In this document: piece after piece, positions 12,780 to 24,463 of the stretch
Layout of the letters: every line of letters starts with the position of its first letter
How positions within the stretch are numbered: position 1 is the stretch's first letter
DNA from: Euphorbia lathyris
Taxonomy: Eukaryota; Streptophyta; Magnoliopsida; Malpighiales; Euphorbiaceae
NCBI RefSeq assembly: GCF_963576675.1
Contig: NC_088919.1
Location: 42,740,501 to 42,804,500 of the forward strand
DNA: 64,000 nucleotides
Direction: 5' to 3'
Position numbers and translations under genes: made by a program
The notes under the pieces: generated by a model
Told to the model about the DNA's origin: nothing
The model's input: the letters and a program-made list of their open reading frames with translations, nothing else
Databases searched by the model: none

Positions 12780-13929
12780 ACTATATGTTAATATGTTTCT
12801 AGTCGTTAATAGTTTACGACTTTTTTTTAAATAGATATATTAAGATAATTGGGATGAAGATGAAATTTTTAACCCTAACATTTTTTAAAAAGTGCAAGTT
12901 TAGCCTTAAGATATGTCAGGTTGTAAATTTAATTCTAATATTTTCAAGTAATATCAATTTTAGTCCTACGTTACTAAAAATTTAAAAAAGTTTATTTGAC
13001 TGTTATTTAACTGTCACATTAGACATTCCAAACAAATTTGTCAATAAACTGAAGCAGTTTCATATATCCTTTTGTTGGTTATTTGTAACTACATTAGTAA
13101 CATCATTAAACATTTTATACACTTTGATAAAAAAAAAATTGTGATTAACTCATGTGTGACAGATTTAGTTGTGTTAGCATTATAACATATTCTTTTATAA
13201 CTATGGTACAATAGCAAATTAAATATTTTAGACATGATTAATATTTGAAAGGTCCGATGCGACAGTCAAACCAACTTTTTCAAATTTTTGATACTATATG
13301 ATCAAAATTGATCTTGCTTGGAAAAATTGATATTAAATTTGGACCATTTTATACGTTAAGACCAAATCTACACTTTACTAATAACCTTAGGGTCAAATTC
13401 GATATTTATCTAATTATTTTTTAATATATTAATCCCTTGATTTTTTAAATTGATATATTAAGTCTTTTTTGGAAGACTCGGTTATGTGTGATTCAAACTC
13501 TGTTTATTGCATGTAGAACTGCCAACATGTTACTATTCCCCTACCTACGATAGAACAAAACTAAATGAGTTTTTTGTTTGATTGTTTTACTCGATAAAAT
13601 TAGTTTAGAAGTTGATGTAGTAAGTTTATTTTTAAACATTGACAATATATGTTATTAGAAAAAATTTACTTGACATGAATTTGGGCACGGAAATTCTGTT
13701 TCCTGAGTATTTTTCATGTCTATTTCAAAAAATGAAAACTCCTAAGTACAAACTGTTTCCGGAATAAGAGTCTGTTTGTTTTATCTATTGTTTGTTGTTG
13801 CTGTTTGTTAATATGGTTTGCTGTTTGTTGTTGGAAAAAAGCTGATTTTCTAAAAAGCATGGATTCACTGCTTTTATAAAATGTTGTTTTTCGAATGTAA
13901 ATAGCAAACAGAAGGTCACTAACCAAACA
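12780..13929. other. AT-rich intergenic DNA, nothing recognised
   Basis: No coding region, terminal inverted repeat or tandem array could be supported here. Short runs of A and T dominate. Confidence 0.5.
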
Positions 13930-13937
13930 CTTAAAAC

Positions 13938-15733
13938 TATGGATGTAAATGGGGCAGGGATTACCTGTCCCCGATGGGGCCCGTCCTATCGGGGCAGGCC
14001 CGTCCCTGAGCATGGGCAAAAGGGGCATCAGCCCAGGGCCCAAGGATGAGAAGGGCCCCAATTATAGTAATGTATTAGTATCTATTAAATTATACTTCAT
14101 TAAATTCAAAAAAAAATATAATTGATTAAAAACGTTGGCATTAGATTCTTTCCAAATTAGTTTTTCGAAATAAAAAACGTTGACATCAGTTATTAAATAG
14201 TCTTTCTAAATTCTCTAATTTATCTCGGATATTTTTCAAATTTCCTAATAAAAATTTTGGGCATCAATTCCCTAATTTATCTCAAAGTATTTCTATGATT
14301 AGCTTTCCCACCTATCAATCCCAACAAAAATTTATAATTTATCTCTCCATTTTTAATCACACTTTAATCCCAAAGAATATTAAACAGTAATATTATCCTA
14401 CATCCTTAGTTCATCTTCTCAATTCATCAGCTATATAATCAATTATGTTTTCTAATCACCTCACTGTGAAACTTCCAATTACTAATAACCTTTTTTGTTG
14501 TCTTTGAGAAACTCTATCAGATTCTGATTTACTCGGTTTTCAAAAGAAGTTTGGGAAAAATATATCAAAATCTTCCAATTTCAAGAACTTAGGCGCTAAA
14601 CCTCGTTAAATGATGTGATTTTCAAATTTAGTTTTTCATTTTTCTGTTATCATGCTTTGTATCGTAAAGAGCATAAAATCTATTAGAACTATTTCATAAT
14701 TTATTAAATTTAAGAAATTTACTTCTAGAAATGCTCATAGACATCATTTTGTATAAGAAATTGGATACTTATAGCATATATTTTTATTAGATATTTTGTT
14801 AAATGTAACAAGAAAAGTGTCATTTTTAAGTAATGTTCTTTTATACAATTTACTTTTCTACTTATTTTTTTTATTTCCACTTATTTATTAGGGCCTCATT
14901 TGGAAATTCGCCCCCGAGCCTCTAAAATCTCAGGATCGGCCCTGCATCGGGGACGGGTAATCCCCGTCCTGTTGTATTATGAGGCGGGACGGGGACTAAT
15001 ATGTGTCCCGTTAGCGGGGATGGGAAAGGGTATCCCAGCCCCGTATTGTGCCCCGCGGGGATTTCCGATGGATTACCCGTTTAATCCCCGATAACATATT
15101 ATTAAAATATAAACTACACATAGAAAAACTTGAACCTATGATTAATCTGATCCAAATGCTTTACCTCTATTTCACTCTATATCTATTTGTTTATCATATT
15201 CTCTTATTTTCTTTCTTTTTTTTTCTCTATTCTTTTCATTTATTTCTTTTTTCATATATTCTTTTAAGGGAAAATTACACAGAAATTCATGTTTTAGAAA
15301 CTATTTACAACTATGTCAAGTCATAATTTTGGATTATGTCAAATTAGTAAAATCAGTACTTTTAATATATTTTAAGGATTCGAATTTATAAATTAGAAGT
15401 CTAGAATATATTTTTTAGGGTTTATGATTTATGAGTTGGACTCTATAATTTTTAAATTACAGTGTAAAATCATAATATATAGAGAATAATGACATATTAA
15501 GAATTAAATTTGGTGATATGACTTAATTGTAATTTTGTACTTAATTATGATATTCATGTAATTGACCCTTCTTTTAAACTTGAAATGGGTAAACGGGGAT
15601 ACCCGCTGGACGGGGATGGGGATGAATTTTGTCCCTGTTTGTTTCGCGGGGTGGGTATGGGGATTCCCCATTTAGTCGGGGAACGGGGATGGGAACTTCA
15701 ATCCCCGTCCCGCCCCGTCCGTTTACATCCCTA
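13938..15733. mobile_element. Non-autonomous hAT element
   Basis: Ends are TATGGATGTAAATGGGG on the left and, reverse complemented, TAGGGATGTAAACGG on the right, the TAGGGATG type of hAT ends. An exact 8-bp duplication CTTAAAAC flanks it (13930-13937 and 15734-15741). GC-rich subterminal repeats (CCCCGTCC, GGGGATGGG) contrast with the AT-rich interior. No transposase frame is seen. A second hAT is inserted near the left end. Confidence 0.85.
13995..14944. mobile_element. Second hAT-like element nested in the hAT at 13938-15733
   Basis: Left end CAGGCCCGTCCCTGAG, right end (reverse complement) CAGGGCCGATCCTGAG. Flanks TATCGGGG (13987-13994) and CATCGGGG (14945-14952) match at 7 of 8. The interior is AT-rich and non-coding. 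Confidence 0.7.
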
Positions 15734-16540
15734 CTTAAAACTCTCAATTTTAAAGTGAAAAGACAAACAGGAGCATGAAAATGAGTAACCAAACATTCCC
15801 CTAAATATTTAAAATAGATGTGTTTTTTTTTCCGACAAACACAATTCCAATTAAATTCTGATTATGATTCTAGCAAATGAAAAGTTGAAACAGAAAGATT
15901 GAACCTGAGACCTGAATAATTAGTTTCCTTAAGATAGATTGCACCAGGATTGATGATCGTCTCTCAAAATACAATGGCTCTGTCAGTGGACTCTAACTGA
16001 ATGCGAAAATATCATTAGAGACAAAAACGAAGAAGCAAAAGCACAAAAGCAATAACTGCTTTGAAAGAACTTTGAGACTTTGCAATTCTCTCTGTTAAGC
16101 GAATTGGACAAAATTATCTGGTCCTTATTCATATATAAAGTAGATGGAAAAAATGTTATAGACAGATATTAATTCATGTAATTAATCAGTCAATAGAATG
16201 CAATTAAGTTCAGCCATTACAATTGTTTCGAATAAATGCTATGAAGCTGAGTTATACAACTATTTCAATTGAATGCAATTAATCTGTCAATTGAATACAA
16301 TGAATTCCAATATTTCGGAAATTAAATACAATTAATTCTAAATGGTTCACTTTGATCTTTAATTTCTCATTCATCCTTTATGATGGATTTTAAGTTTACA
16401 ATATAACTTTGAAAAATACATTAACATATTTTAATATATATTTTTTTAGAAAAATATATTTTAAGGTATTTTAACTGTTATTTGTCCATTATAAACTTAA
16501 GACTCCTAACAAAGTTTCATATTACTTTTAAAAAAAATAA

Positions 16541-17262
16541 GGGTTATTTCGAATATAACTCATGTGGTTTCAAATTTTAGCAAATAAATACATGTGGTTT
16601 GATTTCGAGCAAATAAATACATGTGGTATGTTCCGTTTTTTAAAAACGCGGAAGCGGATGATGACGCCGTCTATATGCTGATGTGGCTGAGGGTAATTTA
16701 GTCAATAAGAGTTAATTTCAAATAAATTGTTGTGATTTGCGTTTTTTTGCAAATAGGTACCTGTGGTTTGGATATTTTTGCAAATAGGTACCCGTGGTTT
16801 GGATGTTTTCGCAAATAGGTACCCGTGGTATAACAAACCATAAACAAAAGCTTAATTTAGAAAATACCCGTGGTATAACAAACCATACACGCTTAATTTA
16901 GGCAAATAGGTACCCATGGTATAACAAACCACAATATTTGCCTAAATTAAGCATTTGTTTAAGGTTTGTTATACCACAGATATATATTTGCAAAAACATC
17001 CAAACCACGGGTTTCTATTTGTAAAAATATACAAACCACGTGTACCTATTTGTAAAAAACACGCAAACCACAATAATTTATTTGAAATTAATTTTTATTG
17101 ACTAAATTACCATTGGCCACGTCAGCATATAGACGGTGTCTTTACGGTTTCTGCATTTTTGAAAAACGGAGCATACCACACGTATTTATTTACTCGAAAT
17201 CAAACCACAAGTATTTATTTGCTAAAATTTAAAACCACAGGGTTTATATTTGAAATTAACCC
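16541..17262. mobile_element. MULE-type foldback element with internal short repeats
   Basis: Long inverted repeats begin GGGTTATTTCGAATATAA on the left and GGGTTAATTTCAAATATAA on the complementary right end. A perfect 9-bp duplication AAAAAATAA flanks it (16532-16540, 17263-17271), as for Mutator-like elements. Inside, the word CAAATAGGTACCCGTGG recurs roughly every 30 bp in the left half and in reverse complement in the right half, so almost the whole 722 bp can fold into a hairpin. Confidence 0.85.
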
Positions 17263-17454
17263 AAAAAATAATGTCACATTACATATTTTTCCAACATAAC
17301 TTGGGCATGCAGGAGAAACTTAATGTAAAAAAGGCTTAATACATCACTAAGTTCGTGATTGAACTTACTAAAATCTTGGTTAACCTAAATTTATAAAGTG
17401 TGTCTTTAGTCCCCTCTCTTAAAATAATTTATTTGCCACCTAGATTTGTTTAAA

Positions 17455-17853
17455 ATGATTTAGAGGCTTTGCTAGATGCTGTTTTGCATTCCCAATTCAA
17501 GATTCTTTTGCAGACATAGCTGAGCTACGGGCAGTTATTTTCACGGTAGATATGGCTTGGGAAAAGAACTGGCATCATCTGTGGATTGAGTCTGATTCCT
17601 CAATGGTTGTTCACCTTCTCAAAAACTGATCAACTAAAATCCCATGGTTTCTACATCAAAACTGGTTGCCATGCTTATCTCGATGCAGGTTATGATTTCT
17701 CACATTTATCGTGAAGGTAATGGCGCCGCTGACTCTCTGGCACAGTATGGAGTAACATCCCAAGATCTAATTTGGTGGCCGTCAGCGCCTACTTTCTGCC
17801 AGCATTTTATCTTTAATAATCTTTGTAACATTTCACACTTGCGTACTCTTTAA
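17455..17853 (+). pseudogene. RNase H fragment, probably the 3' end of an L1-type LINE
   Basis: A translated stretch includes ADIAELRAVIFTVDMAWE and LWIESDSSMVVHLLKN, then in another frame ISHIYREGNGAADSLAQYG. These are the ELRA, SDS and EGN..AD blocks of the RVT_3-type RNase H found at the C-terminus of plant L1 LINEs. A TGA at 17627-17629 and a frameshift before about 17690 break it. No upstream RT is present, so it is a 5'-truncated relic. A host RNase H-like gene fragment is the alternative. Confidence 0.65.
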
Positions 17854-18336
17854 CTCTCCTTCCTCCCTTCTCCTTGTACTTCTTTTCTATTTATTTAATA
17901 TATTCAGGTCTGTGGTTGCAGTTACCCGGGGTGCCAATCTAGTTGGGATGCCTAGGTGTTATGACTACTAAGTCCCAACTTATCCGTGTTTTTACCGGGA
18001 CCTAAAGTTTAGAGAACTAATAAAATACTATGTAAATGTAAATTAGGAGTCAATTAATCAAACATTTTAGATAAGGTTAAGAGAGCAAACAGTGTATTAG
18101 GCCACGTAGAAAACAATGAAAAGCATGATTGGGAATCTTGGGGAGTTAAGGGCAGGCATAACGTAAAAAAGTAATGAAGCAGCAGCACCATCATCATTAA
18201 CATGACCTCATGAAGATCATCATACATATAGAAACACCCAAAATACATTGCTCAGCCGCTTTCCTTGCTTACACATCCATGATTCTTCTGTCAGAACCAT
18301 AATCTTTCTCTCTCTAAAACTGGCATCTTTTTTCTC

Positions 18337-18345
18337 TATATATAT
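18337..18345 (+). promoter_or_regulatory. TATA box of the ZPR gene
   Basis: TATATATAT lies about 110 bp upstream of the candidate 5'-UTR intron, followed by a pyrimidine-rich stretch that fits a plant transcription start. It is the only good TATA-like site on the plus strand just before the gene. Confidence 0.5.
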
Positions 18346-18349
18346 TCTC

Positions 18350-18383
18350 CCTCTTCCTCTTCCTCTTCCTCTTCCTCTTCTTC
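18350..18383 (+). repeat. CTCTTC microsatellite in the ZPR 5' leader
   Basis: About five copies of a 6-bp CTTCCT/CTCTTC unit directly after the TATA box. Polypyrimidine tracts of this kind are common in plant 5' UTRs, and this one probably lies in the transcribed leader. Confidence 0.7.
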
Positions 18384-18449
18384 AAACAAACATAACATTT
18401 TCTTTCTTCCTTTTTTCACTGCTCCACCAGACAAGGTTTGCTTGAAAAG

Positions 18450-18707
18450 GTAATCTTTTTAGAAATTCTTCTTCTTTTCTGTCTTCTTCAATTGTTGAGG
18501 CAATGTCTGTTTTTTTCATCTTTACTTCTATTTCACCTTTATACCAATTTATTATATCCTTTTCTTTAATGTTTGGGAAACCGAAAGACACTGAATTTGA
18601 AGATGAGTACAGATTGGGACAACTCTTATTCCATCTTCATTTTTCTCATTTTCTAGATAAACTAAGAAATCCCCAAATACTAATTGTGTTTCCTCGTTTT
18701 TGAATAG
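18450..18707 (+). other. Candidate 5'-UTR intron of the ZPR gene
   Basis: Donor AAG|GTAATC at 18450 and acceptor TTTTTGAATAG ending at 18707 bracket 258 bp of T-rich sequence, ending two bases before the ATG. The ATG context after splicing is unchanged. This is inferred from signals only; RNA reads would settle it. Confidence 0.5.
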
Positions 18708-18709
18708 AT

Positions 18710-18898
18710 ATGGATAGGATCAACACAAAGTTGTATCAGAAAAACTGCAGCATAATGAAGGAGAATGAGAGGCTAAGGAAGAAAGCACAAATTCTGAACA
18801 AGGAAAATCAAGCACTGCTTATAGAGCTGAAACAGAAGTATTCAAAGGGAAATTCAAGTTCATCCCAAAATCCTACCAATTCCAATGCTAGTAACTAG
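18710..18898 (+). CDS. ZPR: LITTLE ZIPPER (ZPR3/4-type) microprotein
   Basis: A 62-residue protein. Residues 17-44 form a leucine-zipper-like helix with the ENERLRKKAQ and NKENQALL blocks characteristic of LITTLE ZIPPER proteins. The N-terminus (MDRINTKLYQKN) and short Ser/Asn-rich tail also fit the ZPR3/ZPR4 group. In known plants ZPRs bind the zipper of HD-ZIP III factors and form heterodimers that cannot bind DNA, which tunes shoot meristem and leaf polarity. HD-ZIP III factors in turn activate ZPR genes. The length matches the family. The start is the first ATG after a plausible intron acceptor, and TAG ends the frame at 18896-18898. It lies among transposon relics but looks intact, with its own TATA box and leader. 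Confidence 0.85.
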   Translation: MDRINTKLYQKNCSIMKENERLRKKAQILNKENQALLIELKQKYSKGNSSSSQNPTNSNASN

Positions 18899-19199
18899 AT
18901 TATTGGGATTCTCTTTTGCCCCCTTTTTGTTTCAAATTACAGTTCTCATTAGAAGTATTTTTCCAATCAGTTCTATTTCTATGCTTATCTTTTTTTGGGG
19001 GAGGTAAAAGATGTGAACTTCTGCAACTATAGTTATGTAATTCAATTATTTGTGAGAAAATAATAATATTATAGTTGTGGAAAAGTTCTATTATGATCCA
19101 TTGCACTTTATCAATTTTGACAATTGTTGAACGGTTAATTTTGAGAATAATTAGAGTGGCTTCATTACATCCAGTGCACTGTATAATTTTGATAAATAA

Positions 19200-19229
19200 C
19201 CAGTACGAAAATCCGTGTAATGCACGGAT
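19200..19229 (-). mobile_element. Helitron 3' terminus on the minus strand
   Basis: Read on the minus strand: a 7-bp stem (ATCCGTG/CACGGAT, 19229-19211) with a 5-nt loop, then 11 bases ending in CTGG at 19200, followed by T. Hairpin plus CTRR at 11-nt spacing before a T is the Helitron end, and the spacing equals that of the Helitron at 39685. The matching 5' TC end to the right was not found. Confidence 0.6.
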
Positions 19230-19368
19230 CTTTTATAATTTTATAGTTTTTTTTTATTAGTATAAGCTTTTTAAATGCACATATTATTCAATTCATTAGT
19301 TATATATTATTTGCTAATAAATAAAATATAAAGAAATTTAATGATATAATTATTTTATTTTGGAATAA

Positions 19369-20283
19369 GGTGTAAAAATATATTTAATATTTTTTTACTT
19401 TGTGATTTTACCCAAACTTCGACAATTAAGATAAAGTTTACTCCCTAATGTTGGTAAGAGCATCTCCAAAAAGCTCTTGGTGCACTCTAAAAATAATATA
19501 AATAATTGATTCTTAGTGATTTAAGAGTTACTAAGACATATCATCTCCAACAATACTTCTTATATTCACTCTTTATTTATTATTTTATCATTAAAATTAT
19601 TAATTGTTGTTATATTTACCAATAGTGTGAGGAGAGAGACTACTCAATAATAAATTATTAATAAAAAAATGAATTAAGAGGCACTAAGAGGTGGAGAGAT
19701 GCTCTCTATTAATACAGAGGATTGAGAGGCTCTTAGTGATTTGAAAAGCCACTAAGAGACTGTTGGAGCTAATTTTTCATTATCCCTCCTCAAATTTTAA
19801 CTTAAGATCAATTTAAGATACTGTTGGAGATGCTCTAAGTTGGGCAATTTCAGACATTATTATAAGACACATATTATTTTTTTTCTTATTCTACACCGAT
19901 TGTATATTAGTTGGTTCTAAAAAAAGATTTCATATTTTTTGCGATTTAATAATAGAATTGGAGAAAAAAAAATTAAGCAGAATTGGATATTAATATTTAT
20001 AAATTCGGCGAAATATTTGAATTTTTTTATCCAACTCGTAAAAAGACAATATTTTTTTTTAAAATAAATCGCGTCTAATCATATGTTTGTGAGCCGTTAC
20101 TAATAAGTGATAAAATGGCGTATAAGTGAAGTGTAGATGACAAAATTCATGACAGATAAGACATTTGATGAATTATTTCTCAAATCGACCCAACTTATCA
20201 ACATTAGGAGTAAAATTGTTCTTTGCTGCCAATGTTAGAGATAATTTTGTCTTGACTGTAAACGTCAAGGGTATTTTTGCACC
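19369..20283. mobile_element. Non-autonomous DNA element, type unclear, hosting a Harbinger MITE
   Basis: Begins GGTGTAAAAATAT and ends, reverse complemented, GGTGCAAAAATACCC. Flanks are TAA and TTA, so a 3-bp TWA-type duplication is possible but not exact. A divergent copy lies near 9735-10232. No coding sequence. Confidence 0.55.
19458..19835. mobile_element. Tourist-like PIF/Harbinger MITE
   Basis: 378 bp with ends GAGCATCTCCAA and, on the right, TTGGAGATGCTC, flanked by TAA on both sides (19455-19457, 19836-19838). This is the common plant GAGCATCTCCAACA MITE. Two further copies, both broken by other insertions, are at 36018-40770 and about 41980-42720. Confidence 0.9.
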
Positions 20284-20311
20284 TTATCCTTGTTATTATT
20301 AAATATAATTT

Positions 20312-20859
20312 TGATGAGGAAATCCTTCATGGATCCTCCATTCAAACGATACCTGGCGGATGCTCCATGAGGGTCACGGGGCGAATCTTATAACCTAAGA
20401 GGGCGGATGTATGACTGACGAAGCTTACATGGGTGAATCCTTCCTATCGGATACCATGGAGCTACTTCTTTGTGAATAGTCCAACCTTACTTCCTTCCCA
20501 AAGAGACACCAAGGAGACAAACCTGGCAACCACAACGGTTACGTCCTATTTACTATTTCTGCCACTTAGTCCTATTTTCCTTTGTGCCACTTTACCATCT
20601 TTCCCCGTGTTACCCTTTTTGCTCTCTTTGTGTTGTAACCCTAGCAATGGCATTTATGCCTTTAGTCTTTCTTTAGTGGAGGTATTTAAACCCCACTATT
20701 TTATAAGGATGGTTAACTTTTATCAATCAAACAATATTTCTTATTGAGAACAAGGTTTTCATACCTATATCTTGGATTAACTCCTACTAGTTTAGCTAGT
20801 GAAGGAACTCTTTGTTGATTTACGATCAAAATTATCACGTTTGCCTTTAATCTGTATCA
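20312..20859 (+). repeat. 5' LTR of a truncated Ty3/gypsy element
   Basis: Ends two bases before an initiator-Met primer-binding site and contains a TATTTAAA promoter-like word near 20684. The start at TGATGAGG is the best TG candidate. With no partner LTR in the window, the limits are approximate. Confidence 0.6.
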
Positions 20860-20861
20860 GT

Positions 20862-20874
20862 TGGTATTAGAGCC
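20862..20874 (+). other. Primer-binding site (tRNA iMet) of the truncated gypsy element
   Basis: TGGTATTAGAGCC differs at one base from the complement of the plant initiator-Met tRNA 3' end (TGGTATCAGAGCC) and follows the LTR end directly. Confidence 0.75.
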
Positions 20875-20906
20875 AATCGTTTCCTAACCCGAAACTTTTT
20901 TTAGCA

Positions 20907-21840
20907 ATGGTTCAACCAAAGCAACCTCAAGACTCCATGGAAGCTAATGACCGGAAGTTTGAACCCGACCTCAGATTGAACGACATAGACAAACATAAGA
21001 GCAGCTCAGAGAAATGAAAACCTCCATTGAAAGCTTTAAGCTCGAAGTGTTAACCATGATATGATCGTCCGTCGAGGTCCTAAACCAGAGGGGAGAAGAT
21101 ATTCTAGAGCCCTAACCAAGAAGACAACCCACATCACCACAGTTTCCTTCACCAAGGCTGAACTTAGCACATCTGCCACCTTCTCAAACTGGTCCTAGGG
21201 ATCACGATGTAAGGAGACCTAACTACGTTATTTTCACAATGTTGATAGCAATAGTGACGGTTTAAATAGTATTGGGGATGATGGAACCCTTAGAAATGTT
21301 GGGAATATGGAGAATGCTAGTCACATAGGTAACAAGCATGTGGGTGTTGCTGGGGAAAACCCATACCCTAATAATAATCATATTAGGGAAGGGTACCTAT
21401 GGAACTTCGAAAGCAATGATGCTTTTAAACTTAAGATTAATTTATCTTCATTCAGAGGTGAGTTGGACATAGAAGGATTCTTGGATTGGCTGTCTGAAGT
21501 TGAGCAATTCTTTGAATACGCTGGAATTTCAGATGAGCAGAAAGTGAGGTTGGTGGTATCGTTTCAAATGAGGAGCATTAGTATGGTGGGATCAGTTGAG
21601 GGAAGAAAGAATGAGGTGAGGAATGGGTCTGATTATATCTTGGCTATGGATGAAGGCGATGCTTAGGGAGCAGTTCTTGCCGTCGGATTATGAGCATTAT
21701 ATTTACAGCTCCTATCGGGGATGCTCCTAAGGAAATCGGAGTGTCCATGACTATACTTCATAATTCTTGAGACTTTTAGCAAGGGCTAACTTGTCGGAAA
21801 TAGAAAGTCAAAAGACATCTATGTAACTAGAATGATTGAG
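20907..21840 (+). pseudogene. Ty3/gypsy gag fragment, frameshifted
   Basis: The readable part includes FRGELDIEGFLDWLSEVEQF, the retrotransposon gag core. Then, in a shifted frame, come WWDQL and REQFLPSDYEHYIYSSY, which normally follow in the same domain. Several stops and at least one frameshift interrupt it. The sequence stops abruptly near 21840, where the antisense gene of another element begins. Protease, RT and integrase are missing. Confidence 0.75.
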
Positions 21841-22593
21841 ATACAATATCCAGGATCACATTGGCACATAGATGGTGATTCGAGTGCAAGACTCCCGCAG
21901 ATTGACCCTCCATGATGATCTAGGTTCACTACAGCTGACTCTAGTTCCACAAGATCTCCAGCAGTCAGGTTCCGTGCCACTAACCAATCCTCCACATCTT
22001 CCCTCTTCCAGCCCTGCAAATTGGCTATACGCAACAGACTCCAAAAGGCTAGCCATTGATTATAAAGTTCTTGATCAGTTCCAAAACATCATGTTTTATC
22101 TTCAATGGGAAGCCCTCTAAATAAGCAATCACATACAGCTCTTTTTCATTGTCATTGATCTCTTTGCCAACCAGGTCTTCAGATCCATTGCCAAACCATT
22201 CCAATTTACATAGTAAGGAAACTCCCGATCCTCCACGGAGAATTTGACAAACTGTTGCCTCCACTCTGAAATTTCATCCGACAGTCCTCCAATAACATTG
22301 AATTTTGGATGCAAAAATGGTATATGCTGCGATTAAACCTCTTTGGATGGTCTGAAGCACTCCGAAACACCAATCCAGTCACTTAAATCCCTAGATGCTG
22401 GAACAATAAATAAAATCCATCATCATCCTCCACATATTGCATGTATCTTCCCAAAACAGATGTTGAACTCCCTCAACACCTCAACAAAAATAGCAATAGT
22501 GGAAGCCGCATTCCCGACCCTAGTTTCTCCTCGTAGATAATCATCGGGCTTTGCTTTACAAAGTCATCAACATTAGAAGCCTTAGGGAGGGTA
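21819..22593 (-). pseudogene. C-terminal part of the antisense gene of a third Tat element
   Basis: On the minus strand, 22593 to 21819 encodes broken stretches such as IIYEEKLGSGMRLPLL, then GGLSDEISEWRQ, and later LTAGDLVELESAVVN. They align in order with the antisense gene at 57234-59844 (IIYEEQLESGMRLPLL, GGLKDKLSEYRH, KAGELAELEAISMN). A one-base shift lies near the MRLPLL motif, and many stops follow. The N-terminal part is at 33503-33988. The two halves were separated by the solo LTR insertion. Confidence 0.75.
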
Positions 22594-22598
22594 TGTTG
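22589..22598. repeat. Target duplication GGGTA plus first five bases of the split solo LTR
   Basis: GGGTA (22589-22593) is repeated at 33503-33507 after the solo LTR. The next five bases TGTTG (22594-22598) are the LTR start. They became the 5-bp target duplication of the copia element, appearing again at 32051-32055. Confidence 0.85.
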
Positions 22599-24463
22599 TG
22601 TTGGAAATTAGGCTAAGGTATAGCAGCGGAAATATAAAAAATTTAGCCTACTTCCTTTTAACCATAGGATCCGTTAATCGTTATTTCATATAAAGAGGGA
22701 TAAGAAGGAATACCTTTTGAAGAACAATCTACCGTTGTTAAAGAAGTGCCCACAATTCTTCTCCGAGATCCCAAGCACGAAGTATAACACGGTGAGGTTA
22801 AGATAGAATCAACCCTTATGAGATGCAACCAAAAATAGATTGCCTCTAATTAACCAACACAAGATCAAAGAGAAAAGGAGATGAATGAAATTAATCAATC
22901 GACGGAAGCCGTATGAATTCTTGTCCACGAACTAGGGGATGCGAAATCTTTTTCTCTCTCTAGATGTAGGTTTCAAAAATCACATAGAGGGGAGGGTTAG
23001 GGCTTGGTCGAAATTCACACATTAGGGGGGTATATATAATAACTTGTATCTAAACCCTAGTTAGATAGGAATAGGTTACTTAATAGGAATTCAATTCGGA
23101 ATAGGATTCCTAATTATTATCTTATAATATATCTAATATATTTAGGATAATAATAAATAACCTAATTGGATAATAATAGGAGTATATTAATCTAATTAAA
23201 ACTCCTAATTTAATTATCTCTCTTAATTAATTTAATTCACAAACCTAATCAAATTAGGATTAAGGGAATTAAAATAATTCCTAACTTATTATATACAAAT
23301 TTCGGCCTCCCCTAATTAAATGGGCCTTACTGGGCTCATTTGGGCTTCCATCTATTAATGACATCCATCTCTCTTTTGGTTCCAAGTCTTATGTGTGATC
23401 CATTAGGTTCTTACTACTTCTGGCCGTATGCAACTATTAAATTAATTTCTTCAAGAATTATATTTAATCCTTGCATAACGGAATGATGTACTGAGTATGT
23501 TATTGGCAAGTCTGTAATCATTTCCCCAGAGTCCGTTAAGAAGACAGGTTGATTCTGTCGTTAACCCTTCCGTATTAGTTACAGTATAATTCGACCCTTT
23601 ATCAACTATATCCTTGAACTGAATCTTATGACTATGGATGATGTCAAGTCACATATAGCGAGACGTTCGTTTTACTTGTTCAGGCCGAGTCAACTCAAAT
23701 AGATAGGTTAAGTGAAATCTGTATTTCAAGTCTTAAGCTATCACCTTGCAAGGATTTAGAGTCGAGTCTTCCACAAGCGATCCTTGGATATATCTCCCAT
23801 TAATCGGGAGTGCTAAATGCTCAATCCAATGTATAACTACCCTGACATTACTTCCTGTGACACCCAACCTTTGCAGTTCACACCCCAGAGTCATCTCTGT
23901 TAAGGATCGTGGGACCGCAGGATCAAAGTCTCACATTCAGTAATTCAGGATGACCAATTAACATTCCTTTGAGTCTGAGGATTACTTATACCTATTAATA
24001 CCAATGAGATGAACAGGTGACAAGGATGAATCTATCCATCCTGTTATCTCAAATCGGATCCCCAATCCTAATGAACGACGTTTCATCGGATCTATGTAAC
24101 TGTCCAGATATCTATATATATGAAGCTTGTGAGATCAGCTTTCTGTCGGACAGAAGACATTGTTACATACAAGTCTCAACAGTGATATATCAATCCTAAA
24201 CATATCACTTGACTTGGGGTGGTTTTAAGTTTATTAGTTTATTATAAAGTTTTGTCTCACTTCATGCTTGTATGAACACTTTATAATCACTTTAAACAAA
24301 CTTACGGATTTCCTTTTATTAGACTTTATTTAGTGCTTAAAAGGGATTGCCTTTATATAGTTATAAAACATATATCTCATTAAAACAAATGATATAAAGA
24401 ACAATTCATTTACATTAAGTTTGTATCCTGCAACAATTGTCTATAGGACACTAAACCCCAACA
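22599..24463 (-). repeat. Copia LTR, left copy (3' LTR in element orientation)
   Basis: 1865 bp, from TGTTGGAAATTAGG to ACCCCAACA, with 5-bp TGTTG/CAACA inverted ends. Pairs with 30187-32050. A diverged relative of its first 600 bp lies at 55830-56464. Confidence 0.95.

Noticed and set aside
20284..20311. Exact target duplication for the element at 19369-20283
   Set aside because: Flanks are TAA and TTA, not identical, so the superfamily could not be fixed.
23746..24199. Two small frames repeated at 31333-31786
   Set aside because: They lie in the two LTR copies of the copia element and reflect LTR identity, not genes.
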